DNA of 64,000 nt from Gilliamella sp. ESL0405 (GCF_019469205.1 NZ_CP048265.1:2604001-2668000); one strand, 5' to 3'; positions 31,207-39,985 are shown, numbered from the stretch's first letter. Notes: generated by a model not told the origin, from the letters alone. Translations and numbers: made by a program.

Positions 31207-31926
31207 TTAAAATGAACGCTTGGAAGGTAGCGTTAACCCCTTCAGGTAGGCCGGCTTTAATACTTTAATAGAATGATTCTCAACTTTGATGATCTGATCT
31301 TTTCGCCAACTAGAGATAAGACGGCTTAATGTCTCATAACGCATACCCAACTTAGTTGCCAACTGACTGCGTGATATTGGTAATACAAATTGATAGGTAT
31401 TTGTTGGGTTAGTACATAACGATAAAAAATAAGCCGCTAATCTTTGCTCTGCTGAGCTTGATGTTAACCAATCAATATTATTAATCTGTTCATATAATTT
31501 AGCACTAAAATTAACCAGTAAGCGCTGCATAATAATTGGGTGATCATGACAAACTTTAAGTAAACTGCTCTTATCAATCAAGAGTAAAGAACAGTCGGTT
31601 TTAGCTCGAATCGTCATTGGAAAACGGTTATGTGGCATAAAAATTGCGGCAATGGCGACCAATTGATAACTTGAGAATATACCGAAAATTTTTTCTTCAC
31701 CGAGATAAGTATTTCGATATACTTCAACTTGCCCCCTAATCACCAGAGCACATCCCGATAAAGGCATCCCTTCATGCCCAAACATATCACCGATATCAAG
31801 TTCCATATACTGTGCAGTTTCAATGATTGGCAACAAAGCGCCATGGGTTAATCCATTAAATAATTTAACTTGGCTTAACCAATCAAAAATTTGTTGTTCG
31901 GTGGGTCTATTTTTGACAAATGTCAT
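31207..31926 (-). CDS. Crp/Fnr-family regulator (Fnr/Dnr-like recognition helix, no Fe-S cysteines)
   Basis: The 239-residue protein has a cyclic-nucleotide-type beta-roll (about 20-125), a dimer helix (about 130-150) and a C-terminal winged HTH (about 160-225). The recognition helix RYETLSRLISSW has E198, S201 and R202, the ExxSR signature by which Fnr-type proteins read TTGAT. The N-terminal cysteine cluster of Fnr is absent, so the signal is not an Fnr-type [4Fe-4S] cluster; Dnr-like heme/NO sensing or another ligand is possible. It is divergent from the cupin-methyltransferase pair, and a TTGAT-containing motif lies between them. Confidence 0.85.
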   Translation of the reverse strand: MTFVKNRPTEQQIFDWLSQVKLFNGLTHGALLPIIETAQYMELDIGDMFGHEGMPLSGCALVIRGQVEVYRNTYLGEEKIFGIFSSYQLVAIAAIFMPHNRFPMTIRAKTDCSLLLIDKSSLLKVCHDHPIIMQRLLVNFSAKLYEQINNIDWLTSSSAEQRLAAYFLSLCTNPTNTYQFVLPISRSQLATKLGMRYETLSRLISSWRKDQIIKVENHSIKVLKPAYLKGLTLPSKRSF

Positions 31927-31967
31927 AGGTTTTACCTAAAGATACTTTTAAAATAAATTTAATATAG

Positions 31968-31987
31968 TTGATAACAATTCTTATTTC
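31968..31987 (+). promoter_or_regulatory. 20-bp motif between fnr-like and cupin genes, shared with dmsA
   Basis: Reads TTGATAACAATTCTTATTTC, 19 of 20 identical to the motif upstream of dmsA (5536-5555) and in the same orientation relative to the downstream gene. It is 101 bp before the cupin start and 42 bp before the fnr-like start. TTGAT fits the ExxSR recognition helix of the adjacent regulator. Confidence 0.55.
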
Positions 31988-32087
31988 AACACTTAACTTT
32001 TTAATAACCCCATGAAATATATGGGTTTATTAAAAATAATCACTAACAATTTAAAGTACAAGGTTCGACTTTCGATAGGAGTATACA

Positions 32088-32423
32088 ATGTCACACAACA
32101 CGATTACCCCCGCTCAAGCACTTGAACTCAATTCATTAATTACGCCAACTGAACAAGGCATTGCAAGCCGTGTTTTAGCAAAAACAACAGGCGGTAATTT
32201 AACGTTATTTGCTTTCGATAAAGGACAAGGGTTATCTGAGCATAGCGCCCCTTTCGATGCAATTGTTATGGTGATCGAAGGCGAATTGACATTAACGATT
32301 GATGGACAACCTGTTACAGCAAAACCCGGCACTATTGTCAGAATGCCAGCCAATATTCCTCATGCCGTTGAAGCGCCACAAGCGGCGAAAATGCTTTTAG
32401 TCATGCTAAGAGAAATCAATTAA
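32088..32423 (+). CDS. Small cupin-fold protein
   Basis: 111-residue single-domain cupin. Cupin motif 1 is partly kept (KGQGLSEHSAPFDAIVMVIEGE: one histidine, with Ala-Pro where a second metal ligand is usual), and motif 2 is PGTIVRMPANIPHAVEA. With an incomplete metal set it may be a sensor or a weak metal binder; no reaction can be assigned. AGGAG lies 7 bp before the ATG. It is 20 bp upstream of the methyltransferase gene and divergent from the Fnr-like gene, suggesting a three-gene unit that responds to the same signal. Confidence 0.85.
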   Translation: MSHNTITPAQALELNSLITPTEQGIASRVLAKTTGGNLTLFAFDKGQGLSEHSAPFDAIVMVIEGELTLTIDGQPVTAKPGTIVRMPANIPHAVEAPQAAKMLLVMLREIN

Positions 32424-32443
32424 ACGACAATTAAGGAATAAAG

Positions 32444-33208
32444 ATGAACAGCAATAAAGAAGCCGGGCATAAATTCCTTGCTAAATTAGGGAAAACCCGA
32501 TTACGCCCGGGAGGTAAAAAAGCCACCGAGTGGTTATTTAAGCAAGCGCTCTTTACGCCACAAATGCAGGTACTTGAGATTGCTTGCAATATGGGCACAA
32601 CCTCTATGGAGATTGCTAAGCGTTTTGGCTGCCATATTACAGGTATTGATATGGATAAGTTGGCTTTAGCAAAAGCAGAGGAAAATATTCGAAAAAATAA
32701 ATTAGACCACTTAATCCACATCCAGCAAGCTGATGCATCAAAACTGCCGTTTGCGGATAACAGCTTTGATATAGTGATTAATGAGGCGATGCTTACAATG
32801 TATGCCGATAAAGCCAAAAATCATCTATTAAAAGAGTATTATCGTGTATTAAAGCCAGGTGGGAAATTACTTACCCATGATATTATGCTGGTTAACCCAA
32901 AACAGTCTGAGCAAATTATCAAGCATATTCGTCATGCAATCAATGTTAATGCTCAACCAACCAGCATTGAATCATGGTATCAATTATTTAACGATGCCGG
33001 ATTTGTTGATATTAAATCCGAGCATAATGCAATGACATTGATGTCGCCAAAAGGGATGTTATACGACGAAGGTCTGTTTGGCACACTAAAAATCATTCGC
33101 AACGCCTTGCGCAAACAAAATCGCGCACAATTTTTTAAAATGTTTAAGACGTTTAAACATCATCATGACCAACTTAATTATATTGCAGTTTGTAGCACTA
33201 AAGCTTAA
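32444..33208 (+). CDS. Class I SAM-dependent methyltransferase
   Basis: The 254-residue protein has a Rossmann methyltransferase fold: motif I LEIACNMGTTSMEIAKRFG with the acidic residue of motif II in TGIDMD, motif IV SFDIVINEAMLTMY and YRVLKPGGKLLTHD. It belongs to the Methyltransf_11/UbiE-like group. The C-terminal part (about 200-254) is Lys/His-rich (FKMFKTFKHHHDQLNY). The substrate is unknown. AAGGAAT precedes the start. It is coupled to the cupin gene and ended by the terminator at 33264. Confidence 0.85.
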   Translation: MNSNKEAGHKFLAKLGKTRLRPGGKKATEWLFKQALFTPQMQVLEIACNMGTTSMEIAKRFGCHITGIDMDKLALAKAEENIRKNKLDHLIHIQQADASKLPFADNSFDIVINEAMLTMYADKAKNHLLKEYYRVLKPGGKLLTHDIMLVNPKQSEQIIKHIRHAINVNAQPTSIESWYQLFNDAGFVDIKSEHNAMTLMSPKGMLYDEGLFGTLKIIRNALRKQNRAQFFKMFKTFKHHHDQLNYIAVCSTKA

Positions 33209-33263
33209 TCAACAAGTTAATTGAGATACATGTTTATTTCCAACAATAGTCCTTTGGAACTTG

Positions 33264-33297
33264 GGGTTATGGTTAATGCCATAACCCTATTTTTTTA
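33264..33297 (+). terminator. Intrinsic terminator after the methyltransferase gene
   Basis: GGGTTATGG-TTAATG-CCATAACCC is a perfect 9-bp stem followed by TATTTTTTTAT. Confidence 0.9.
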
Positions 33298-33433
33298 TCT
33301 GCCAAAACCCAAAACGATAAAATCCCTAATCACTCAGCAATAGGCAAGCAAGTTGACGGGGAATATCATGACTTCATAGCATTTTTTTGCTATAGTGAAC
33401 ACCATTTTATTTAACTTGGATTAATCATAACCC

Positions 33434-33769
33434 ATGGAAACTATTCCTAATTGCCCAGTTTGCCAATCTGAACACACCTATCACGATGGCACCTTTTACG
33501 TTTGCCCTGAGTGTGCTCATGAGTGGGATCCGAATCAAACAGCCTCATCTGAAGACGAACGACAAGTAAAAGACAGTAATGGTAATTTACTTGCTGACGG
33601 TGATGATATTATTTTAATTAAGGATCTTAAATTAAAAGGTTCATCTACTGTACTTAAAAAAGGTGCCAAAGCGAAAGGTATTCGTTTAGTTGACGGTGAT
33701 CATGAAATTGATTGTAAAATCGATGGCATGAAAATCATGTTAAAAGCTTGTTTTGTAAAAAAAGCTTAA
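33434..33769 (+). CDS. yjdM: YjdM/PhnA-family zinc-ribbon protein
   Basis: The 111-residue protein has an N-terminal zinc ribbon (C7, C10, C24, C27 in NCPVCQ and VCPECAHEW) and a C-terminal beta-barrel-like domain with [27 protein letters not shown], the YjdM hallmark. Formerly named PhnA, it is not the phosphonoacetate hydrolase and its biochemical role is unclear. It stands alone; a 10-bp hairpin follows (33782-33806), and the repeat array starts 116 bp after its stop. Confidence 0.9.
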   Translation: METIPNCPVCQSEHTYHDGTFYVCPECAHEWDPNQTASSEDERQVKDSNGNLLADGDDIILIKDLKLKGSSTVLKKGAKAKGIRLVDGDHEIDCKIDGMKIMLKACFVKKA

Positions 33770-33781
33770 TCCCACCGCTGT

Positions 33782-33806
33782 TTAATGCTGGTTTTACCAG
33801 CATTAA
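33782..33806 (+). terminator. Hairpin after yjdM
   Basis: TTAATGCTGG-TTTTA-CCAGCATTAA is a perfect 10-bp stem 12 bp after the yjdM stop. It lacks a T-run after the stem. Confidence 0.55.
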
Positions 33807-33967
33807 GTATCACTGCTGTTATGCATACGTTTTCATTAACTGTCATCTCTGTTTTTCTCTTTAAATAACATCTTAAGCCAATTTTATACTTAAACACCTA
33901 CAAAATCTGAAAGTTCTTGACAAAAAATCTCTTTAAACTTTAAACATCTGTTTCATTTTTCTGTTTT

Positions 33968-34133
33968 TTAATTAACAAAAAACCATAACATAGCTGAAAT
34001 ATGCTCAAACATCTGTTCAAAAATAAGCTCTGAAAAATGTGGTAGTGTGGAAATTAAATAGGTTAACATTGCTAAGCCTAATAATAGGGTTATCGGATAA
34101 CCGATTACAAAAATGGAGAGTTGCGGTGTGATT
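33968..34133 (-). pseudogene. Truncated fliR 3'-end copy 1
   Basis: 166 bp matching the last 54 codons of fliR plus its stop. Compared with the gene it carries conservative changes (Val to Ile, Met to Ile) and one silent change (Thr codon). It has no start and no upstream fliR sequence. Confidence 0.9.
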
Positions 34134-34226
34134 GAATCAACTTTTTACTTAAACACCTATAAAATCTGAAAGTTCTTGACAAAAAATCTCTTTAAACTTT
34201 AAACATCTGTTTCATTTTTCTGTTTT

Positions 34227-34392
34227 TTAATTAACAAAAAACCATAACATAGCTGAAATATGCTCAAACATCTGTTCAAAAATAAGCTCTGAAAAATGTG
34301 GTAGTGTGGAAATTAAATAGGTTAACATTGCTAAGCCTAATAATAGGGTCATCGGATAACCGACTACAAAAATGGAGAGTTGCGGTGTGATT
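34227..34392 (-). pseudogene. Truncated fliR 3'-end copy 2
   Basis: 166 bp matching the last 54 codons of fliR plus its stop, differing from the gene only by the silent Thr codon change in the part compared. It is closer to the true gene end than copy 1. Confidence 0.9.
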
Positions 34393-34486
34393 GAATTAAT
34401 TTTTTACTTAAACACCTATAAAATCTGAAAGTTCTTGACAAAAAATCTCTTTAAACTTTAAACATCTGTTTTCATTTTTCTATTTT

Positions 34487-35275
34487 TTAATTAACAAAAA
34501 ACCATAACATAGCTGAAATATGCTCAAACATCTGTTCAAAAATAAGCTCTGAAAAATGTGGTAGCGTGGAAATTAAATAGGTTAACATTGCTAAGCCTAA
34601 TAATAGGGTCATCGGATAACCGACTACAAAAATGGAGAGTTGCGGTGTGATTCGGTTTAATAGCCCTAAAGCTAAGTTGACTATCAATAGTAATGTCAGT
34701 AATGGTAATGCTAGCATTAAACCATTGATAAAGAGCAAACCACTGATCTCGATGACGGTTAAATAACCATTGTGATTTAAAGGATCGGCGGCTATTGGAA
34801 TAATATTAAAGCTATTTGATAAGCCATACAACAACCATAAATGGCCGTCGAGATTTAAAAAAATCAGTAAGGCGATTACATTAATTAATCTTGATAACAC
34901 AGATGTGGAAGGCCCTCCTATGGGATCAAAAAAAGTTGCCATGCCTAATCCCATTTGCATAGAAATCAATTCGCCGGAAAACCGCATAGAGATAAACGCT
35001 AACTGCATAGCAAAACCAATCATCACACCAATCATAATTTGCTGAGCAATCACCCAAATCGCAGTTAAAGAGTATATCGATAAGTCATCACTAAGCGGTG
35101 GAGACGGCAACAGCATCGCAATGATTAAGGCTAATGCTATTTTTACACGGTTAGGCACCTCTTTTTCACCAGTAATGGGCGCAACCATAATCAAAGCCAA
35201 AATACGCACAAAGGGAAAGAAGCAACCTTTAATCCAAGAGAAGAAATCGATATTGAAAAGCGTCTGAATATCCAT
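34487..35275 (-). CDS. fliR: Flagellar export gate protein FliR
   Basis: Membrane core of the flagellar type III export gate with FliP and FliQ. The 262-residue protein has about six hydrophobic segments, a PFVRILALIMVAP N-terminus and GLGMATFFDPIGGPSTSVL. Its last 54 codons are the source of the two downstream duplicates. It is last in fliL-M-N-O-P-Q-R; fliQ ends 5 bp upstream. FlhA and FlhB, its usual partners, are not in the window. Confidence 0.95.
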   Translation of the reverse strand: MDIQTLFNIDFFSWIKGCFFPFVRILALIMVAPITGEKEVPNRVKIALALIIAMLLPSPPLSDDLSIYSLTAIWVIAQQIMIGVMIGFAMQLAFISMRFSGELISMQMGLGMATFFDPIGGPSTSVLSRLINVIALLIFLNLDGHLWLLYGLSNSFNIIPIAADPLNHNGYLTVIEISGLLFINGLMLALPLLTLLLIVNLALGLLNRITPQLSIFVVGYPMTLLLGLAMLTYLISTLPHFSELIFEQMFEHISAMLWFFVN

Positions 35276-35280
35276 AACGC

Positions 35281-35550
35281 TTAACTGGTTAAATTAGGAA
35301 TATCAGTAATAACAATCCGAATATAGTCAATCATTGTCGAAAGCATTGTTGGGCCTAAAATGATTAACACCACAATAACCGCTATAATTTTAGGAATGAA
35401 TGATAACGTCATTTCGTTAATTTGGGTTGCTGCCTGCAATAAACTGATAATTAAACCGGTAATTAAAGCAGCTAACAGTATTGGACCAGCCAATGAAGCG
35501 GCAACTTTAATCGCTTGCATGGCTAACGTGCTAATATATTCAGAGGGCAT
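35281..35550 (-). CDS. fliQ: Flagellar export gate protein FliQ
   Basis: 89-residue, two-helix membrane subunit of the FliPQR export gate, family length. It starts MPSEYISTLAMQAIKV and carries LLQAATQINEMTLSFIPKI, the conserved FliQ signature. Packed between fliP and fliR. Confidence 0.95.
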   Translation of the reverse strand: MPSEYISTLAMQAIKVAASLAGPILLAALITGLIISLLQAATQINEMTLSFIPKIIAVIVVLIILGPTMLSTMIDYIRIVITDIPNLTS

Positions 35551-35573
35551 ATCGTTCCTTAATCAAATCGCTA

Positions 35574-36314
35574 TTAGCTAAAAAAACTTTGTGCTAAAGA
35601 GCCTAATAACAGGTGCCAACCATCTGCTAACACAAATAACATTATTTTAAATGGTAGGGAAACCGTTGCCGGAGGAACCATCATCATCCCTAGCGCCATT
35701 AAGGTGCTGGCAACCACTAGATCTATGACTAAAAAAGGAATAAACAAGGTAAATCCGATCTGAAATGCGGTTTTTAATTCACTGACCACAAAAGCCGGTA
35801 CAAGCACAGTTAATGGAATATCGTCACGAGTTTGAATATCACCAGCATGCGACATATTAACAAACAGTGCTAAATCGTTTTCACGTGTCTGGCTTAACAT
35901 AAATTCACGTAGTGGTTTGCTGGCGCTGGCTAACCCCTCTTGCATGGTAATTTGATTTTGTGAATAAGGAAGATACGCATCGTGATAGATTTTATCGGTC
36001 ACTGGCGACATAATAAAAAAAGTCATAAACAGTGCAATACCTAAAATAACCTGATTAGGCGGGGCTGACTGAGTGCCCAGCGCATTACGTAATAAACCTA
36101 AAACAATGATGATGCGTGTAAAACTCGTCATCAATAACAAAATAGCCGGTATGAATGTCAGTAAAGTCAGAAACACTAAAGTTTCAACAGGTAGTGACCA
36201 ACTTTGTACACCATTAGATGATGTCTGAGTCATAATCGACAGCGGCGTGACATCAGCAGAACTATAGAAACTAAATAACAATAAGCTGAGCAAAATAACC
36301 CATTTTGACCACAC
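35574..36314 (-). CDS. fliP: Flagellar export gate protein FliP
   Basis: Main subunit of the export gate pore. The 246-residue protein has a cleavable-type signal (residues 1 to about 20), then membrane segments and the FliP signature ([28 protein letters not shown]). The start is GTG at 36314, preceded by AAGGAG at about 11 bp. [17 protein letters not shown] is conserved near the C-terminus. Six bases separate it from fliO. Confidence 0.95.
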   Translation of the reverse strand: MWSKWVILLSLLLFSFYSSADVTPLSIMTQTSSNGVQSWSLPVETLVFLTLLTFIPAILLLMTSFTRIIIVLGLLRNALGTQSAPPNQVILGIALFMTFFIMSPVTDKIYHDAYLPYSQNQITMQEGLASASKPLREFMLSQTRENDLALFVNMSHAGDIQTRDDIPLTVLVPAFVVSELKTAFQIGFTLFIPFLVIDLVVASTLMALGMMMVPPATVSLPFKIMLFVLADGWHLLLGSLAQSFFS

Positions 36315-36320
36315 TATTTG

Positions 36321-36737
36321 TTACTCCTTTTTAGATTTTAACGCTGACTGTAATAGTTGGTGAAACAAGCTATCTTTTTCACTTTCATTCGTTTCGGGTG
36401 GTTTGGCTAACAGCATTTCGGTTCGCTGCTCATTGATCGTATGCAGTAGTGTCATTTGATGTGGCGTGATACCCACAACAAGGAGTTTATGATCGACATA
36501 AATGAGAACAACCCGTTCTTTAGGACTAATGTTGAAAGTAGCTTTAACTTCCATAAGTTGTCCGCCACGCTTTTTCCAGTTAATACGTTTAACCAACCAA
36601 GCTAACAACACAATCATTGCTATCACACCGATTAATGAAATTGCGAACGATGAGCCGACTTGTGAATAAAAATTCATATCAGAGGGCATTGTTGTTGAAC
36701 TGGTACTTGCCATAGTTGGCGCTGTTATGTTATTCAT
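36321..36737 (-). CDS. fliO: Flagellar protein FliO
   Basis: Accessory factor for FliP assembly. The 138-residue protein has one membrane span (about residues 33-50) and a cytoplasmic tail with GGQLMEVKATFNISPKERVVLIYVDHKLLVVGIT, as in the FliO family. Its ATG overlaps the fliN stop (TAATG). Confidence 0.9.
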   Translation of the reverse strand: MNNITAPTMASTSSTTMPSDMNFYSQVGSSFAISLIGVIAMIVLLAWLVKRINWKKRGGQLMEVKATFNISPKERVVLIYVDHKLLVVGITPHQMTLLHTINEQRTEMLLAKPPETNESEKDSLFHQLLQSALKSKKE

Positions 36738-37117
36738 TAGCGACTCAATCGGCGTACACGTTCTGAAGGCGTAATAATATCGGTTATGCGTACGCCATAA
36801 TTATCACCGACCACCACAATTTCACCTTGAGCAATTAAATAACCATTAATTAATATATCTAATGGCTCACCGGCTAATCCGTCTAAAGCAATCACTGAAC
36901 CTTGTGTTAGATTTAATAGATCTTTAATTGCCATTTTAGTTCTGCCAAGCTCGACACTTAAGTTAACCGGAATATCCAAAATAAGATTTATATCTTGTTT
37001 TTTCACTTCGGATTGTTGTGGTGATAATGTTTCAAAGATCACATCTTGTGTGGTTGGCTTATCATTTGTTTCATTTTGAGATTGAGTATCATCGCTATTT
37101 TGTTTGATATCAGTCAT
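36737..37117 (-). CDS. fliN: Flagellar motor switch protein FliN
   Basis: C-ring protein at the base of the switch. The ATG at 37117 follows AAGGAG at 6 bp and gives 126 residues; the frame extends 15 bp upstream into fliM. The SpoA domain (about residues 45-126) is well conserved: DIPVNLSVELGRTKMAIKDLL, GSVIALDGLAGEPLDILING and GVRITDIITPSERVRRLSR. The N-terminal segment is a short polar tail (DIKQNSDDTQSQNETNDK) in place of the DDLWAEAL-type stretch of E. coli FliN. It overlaps the fliM end by 8 bp. Confidence 0.94.
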   Translation of the reverse strand: MTDIKQNSDDTQSQNETNDKPTTQDVIFETLSPQQSEVKKQDINLILDIPVNLSVELGRTKMAIKDLLNLTQGSVIALDGLAGEPLDILINGYLIAQGEIVVVGDNYGVRITDIITPSERVRRLSR

Positions 37118-38147
37118 TGAACACTCCTTCATTCAATTGTTCTAATACAGGATTACTTACCTGTTCTACTTGAATTGCATATTGTTTATTCACTCGACCA
37201 TAATGCCCTTTTAATACCGGCACACCGCCAATTGTGACATCAAGGCTATCAGGCTTTTCTATATCTAAAATATCATTGACTTTTAATGCCAATAGTTTTG
37301 CGACAGTCGTTTGAATTTGAGTGAAGTTGGCGACTAATTCAACGGTTGATTGTTTAATACCACTGGTTAAAGAGCTCATCCAAACATTGTCATCTTGATA
37401 AGTTTGTTGCTCAATCGGTGGTTTAATTAATAACTCTTTGATAGGTTCAACCATTGCATAAGGAATGCAGATACAAAACGTAGCTTTACTGTTTCCAATC
37501 TCCACTTTGAACGTTGTGGCTAAAACCACATCGTCAGGTGAGCTGGTGATATTAGTAAATTTGCTTTGTACTTCTGATCGAATATATTCTGTTTCAATAG
37601 TGTAAATATCTGTCCAAGCATTTTGATAAATCGTTAATGCAAGCTCTAATACCCGTTTAATAATCTGTTGCTCAGTATGGGTAAATTCTCGCCCTTCGGT
37701 TTCCACTTTGGCGGCATGCCCATCACCACCAAATAGCGTATCGACGACAATAAAAACAATTTCAGGTGAAAATGAAAATAAACTTGTGCCCCGTAAAGGA
37801 TTAAGGTGAACTAAATTTAAATGATAGGTAGATGAAACTTCTGAAAATTCTTTAAACGTTTGTGTTTCAATTGGCGAAGCAATCACGTCAGTATTACGGC
37901 GCAATAAATTGAATAAACCAATCCTAAATTGCCGGGCAAAACGTTCATTAATAATTTCTAATGCCGTTAAACGCTCAGGAATAAAACTATGTTTAACCGA
38001 TAAATCATAAGGTTTTACTTCGGTTTTTTTACCTTGTAGGGTTTGAGTATCAAATCCGTTATCATTTTTTTTCATTGATGAACTATCCAATAACTCGGTA
38101 TCGGAAGGCTCACTATTATTGACAGTAGATTTGAACTTATCGGACAT
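37110..38147 (-). CDS. fliM: Flagellar motor switch protein FliM without the CheY-binding N-peptide
   Basis: C-ring protein that normally receives phospho-CheY. The ATG at 38147 (345 residues, GGTGAT just upstream) or the GTG at 38156 are possible starts. The middle domain is conserved from RLTALEIINERFARQFRIGLFNLLRR, with GREFTHTEQQIIKRVLELAL, and the SpoA domain lies at the C-terminus. The first 50 residues are Ser/Asp/Asn-rich and show no LSQxEIDALL peptide, which in enterobacteria is the CheY docking site; SDTELLDSSS is at best a remnant. The gene start touches the fliL stop. Confidence 0.93.
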   Translation of the reverse strand: MSDKFKSTVNNSEPSDTELLDSSSMKKNDNGFDTQTLQGKKTEVKPYDLSVKHSFIPERLTALEIINERFARQFRIGLFNLLRRNTDVIASPIETQTFKEFSEVSSTYHLNLVHLNPLRGTSLFSFSPEIVFIVVDTLFGGDGHAAKVETEGREFTHTEQQIIKRVLELALTIYQNAWTDIYTIETEYIRSEVQSKFTNITSSPDDVVLATTFKVEIGNSKATFCICIPYAMVEPIKELLIKPPIEQQTYQDDNVWMSSLTSGIKQSTVELVANFTQIQTTVAKLLALKVNDILDIEKPDSLDVTIGGVPVLKGHYGRVNKQYAIQVEQVSNPVLEQLNEGVFND

Positions 38148-38152
38148 AGAAA

Positions 38153-38620
38153 TCACCGTATAATAAAATCAGTAAATAATACTTCATCAATTTTTACCTT
38201 ATGTTTTGCATCATATTGGCGTGATAAAGCTGTCTTAATTTGTTCTTGTAAATCGATTTTGCCGGCTTCTTTTTTAAGATCACTGACATACTGCTTAGAA
38301 GTTAAAAGTAATACATCGCTTCTTACTTCCGGTAGATATTCTAATAACACCGTTTTTTGCTCTTCATTAGCAACGCGTAATACCATACCAACATAGAGAA
38401 TTTTATTAATATCAACACTCTCTTCTGAGGTTGGTAGTGATATAGTGAAAGGTTTTAATGTTAAAAAAACCGGTGACACAATTTCCACCTCTTCTTGAGC
38501 CTGGACGGTATTTTTGGATTTATTTTGTAACCACAAATAAGCAGCAGCACCTAAGGCTAACAAAGTAATGAGAATAAGTATTAAGTTAAAAACACTTATT
38601 TTTTTTTGTGTAGTTGGCAT
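38153..38620 (-). CDS. fliL: Flagellar basal-body-associated protein FliL
   Basis: Inner-membrane protein near the stator that supports motor torque. The 155-residue protein has one membrane span (about 10-32) and a periplasmic domain with PVFLTLKPFTISLP and ending DEVLFTDFIIR. It is first in fliLMNOPQR; the 180 bp upstream hold an inverted repeat (GAATAGG/CCTATTC at 38719-38746) that could end the fliK transcript. Confidence 0.9.
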   Translation of the reverse strand: MPTTQKKISVFNLILILITLLALGAAAYLWLQNKSKNTVQAQEEVEIVSPVFLTLKPFTISLPTSEESVDINKILYVGMVLRVANEEQKTVLLEYLPEVRSDVLLLTSKQYVSDLKKEAGKIDLQEQIKTALSRQYDAKHKVKIDEVLFTDFIIR

Positions 38621-38800
38621 AATTATTATTATCTCAATAAAAATAAAGAAAATTTATAGCTAAATAAATAGCAAAAAATTATAAAAATAATAAATCATGC
38701 AAAAAGAATTAATTTGAAGAATAGGCAATAAAAATACCACCTATTCGACCTTTTCAGCTTTTATTGATAACAGACATTAGATTATTAACATCATCACTAT

Positions 38801-39985
38801 TTAAGCAAAGATACTGAGCCCGGAATAAGTCGATATCTTTTCTTGATGAGATTGCTCGATTGATTCATCAAAATCATCTGGTAGTAATTCATCCATAAAT
38901 TCTTTATGTTGGGAATCACTGGATGATGGTTCTGAATCATTCTTCATTGAAAACTCTCTGATATCGGTATGCTGTAATGTCATCCCTTGCTCTTCAAGCG
39001 AAGTTTTAAGATAGGGTAATGCGGACTCCAATACGCCTTTAACGGCATTATGTGCAGCCAGCATTTGAAGATTAAGCTTATCATCAATCATAGCAAGTTT
39101 GATATGTAACGATCCTAATGTTTCCGGATGTAGTTTAATTTCAGCATTTTGTACACCTTGACGACAGATCATAGTGATTTTTTCAGTTAATGATGTTTGC
39201 CATTTTGAGACATCAATCGGCATCGGAAGTTTCATGGCAAAAACTTCCGAATTAGACATCGTAGACGGCAGTAAAGTAGTCAGAAAATTTTGCCCGTCAA
39301 CCACATTAAAAAAAGAGGGTGATTGCTCTAAATTAATTGGGCTTATGTTTTCAATATTATTGAGCTGTTCCATTTGCTCAACAATAGAGTTAAAACTCGG
39401 TGTCGTATTTTGAGTATTGATACTAGTTTGCAAAGGTGAGAGATAACTTTGTACTTTATCAACGTTGGCATGCTCGATAGTTTGCTCGTCGCTGTTTGAA
39501 TTTGATAAGTATGTCACCTGATCTTTCACCGAAGTTTTACTATAAAATTGCTCGCTTTCATTAATTGAAATAAGTAATCGTTGAGCTGATCGAATGTCAA
39601 TCGCCGCATATTGCTCGCCACTATCTTCAACTACCCTATCTAACATCAACGAATCAGTCAATTTAGTATTGATTGTCGAGATGTGATCTTCACCCATTTC
39701 ACCTTGATTGAATGAGCAATCAATTGTTAAGCTCGTTTGTTGTAAGTTAAACGTATCTAATGGATTAGCCATTGCGATTAAGATATCACTGACATCACCT
39801 TCATCATATTTATCGGCAATATCAGATTCAGCCGTTAGACCATTTTCGGTGGCAACTATTTGCTTTTGGTTTTGCGCTAAAAGTTGCTGAAATAACTCAC
39901 CGTCAGCAAACGACGGATCGGTTTGATTAAATTCTAGTTGTTGAGATGTGTTTAATGATATATCACTGGTGAGATTAATATTCAT
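38801..39985 (-). CDS. fliK: Flagellar hook-length control protein FliK
   Basis: Secreted ruler that switches export from hook to filament subunits. The 394-residue protein has a long, low-complexity polar N-terminal part (about 1-260) and a compact C-terminal domain with GVQNAEIKLHPETLGSLHIKLAMIDDKLNLQM, the Flg_hook signature. AAGGAG lies 8 bp before the ATG, inside the end of fliJ, which it overlaps by 11 bp. Last gene of the fliFGHIJK unit. Confidence 0.9.
   Translation of the reverse strand: MNINLTSDISLNTSQQLEFNQTDPSFADGELFQQLLAQNQKQIVATENGLTAESDIADKYDEGDVSDILIAMANPLDTFNLQQTSLTIDCSFNQGEMGEDHISTINTKLTDSLMLDRVVEDSGEQYAAIDIRSAQRLLISINESEQFYSKTSVKDQVTYLSNSNSDEQTIEHANVDKVQSYLSPLQTSINTQNTTPSFNSIVEQMEQLNNIENISPINLEQSPSFFNVVDGQNFLTTLLPSTMSNSEVFAMKLPMPIDVSKWQTSLTEKITMICRQGVQNAEIKLHPETLGSLHIKLAMIDDKLNLQMLAAHNAVKGVLESALPYLKTSLEEQGMTLQHTDIREFSMKNDSEPSSSDSQHKEFMDELLPDDFDESIEQSHQEKISTYSGLSIFA

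Larger units (their letters stand above)
33886..34652. repeat. fliR: 259-bp tandem array containing copies of the fliR 3' end
   Basis: Three near-identical units begin at 33888, 34147 and 34406, each exactly 259 bp apart. Each starts ACTTAAACACCTA, then AATCTGAAAGTTCTTGACA, then a T/A-rich spacer, and ends with 166 bp identical or nearly so to the last 54 codons of fliR. The third unit contains the genuine fliR end; identity stops at 34652 inside the gene. Differences between copies are few (for example GTGTGG/GCGTGG and TTATCGG/TCATCGG). The array fills the 717-bp gap between yjdM and fliR. Confidence 0.95.

Noticed and set aside
33888-34440. Promoters in the fliR array (TTGACA in each unit)
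   Set aside because: No good -10 hexamer at proper spacing; the hexamer is part of the repeated module.
33886-34652. Insertion sequence or transposon remnant
   Set aside because: No transposase frame, terminal inverted repeats or target duplication; the units contain host fliR sequence.
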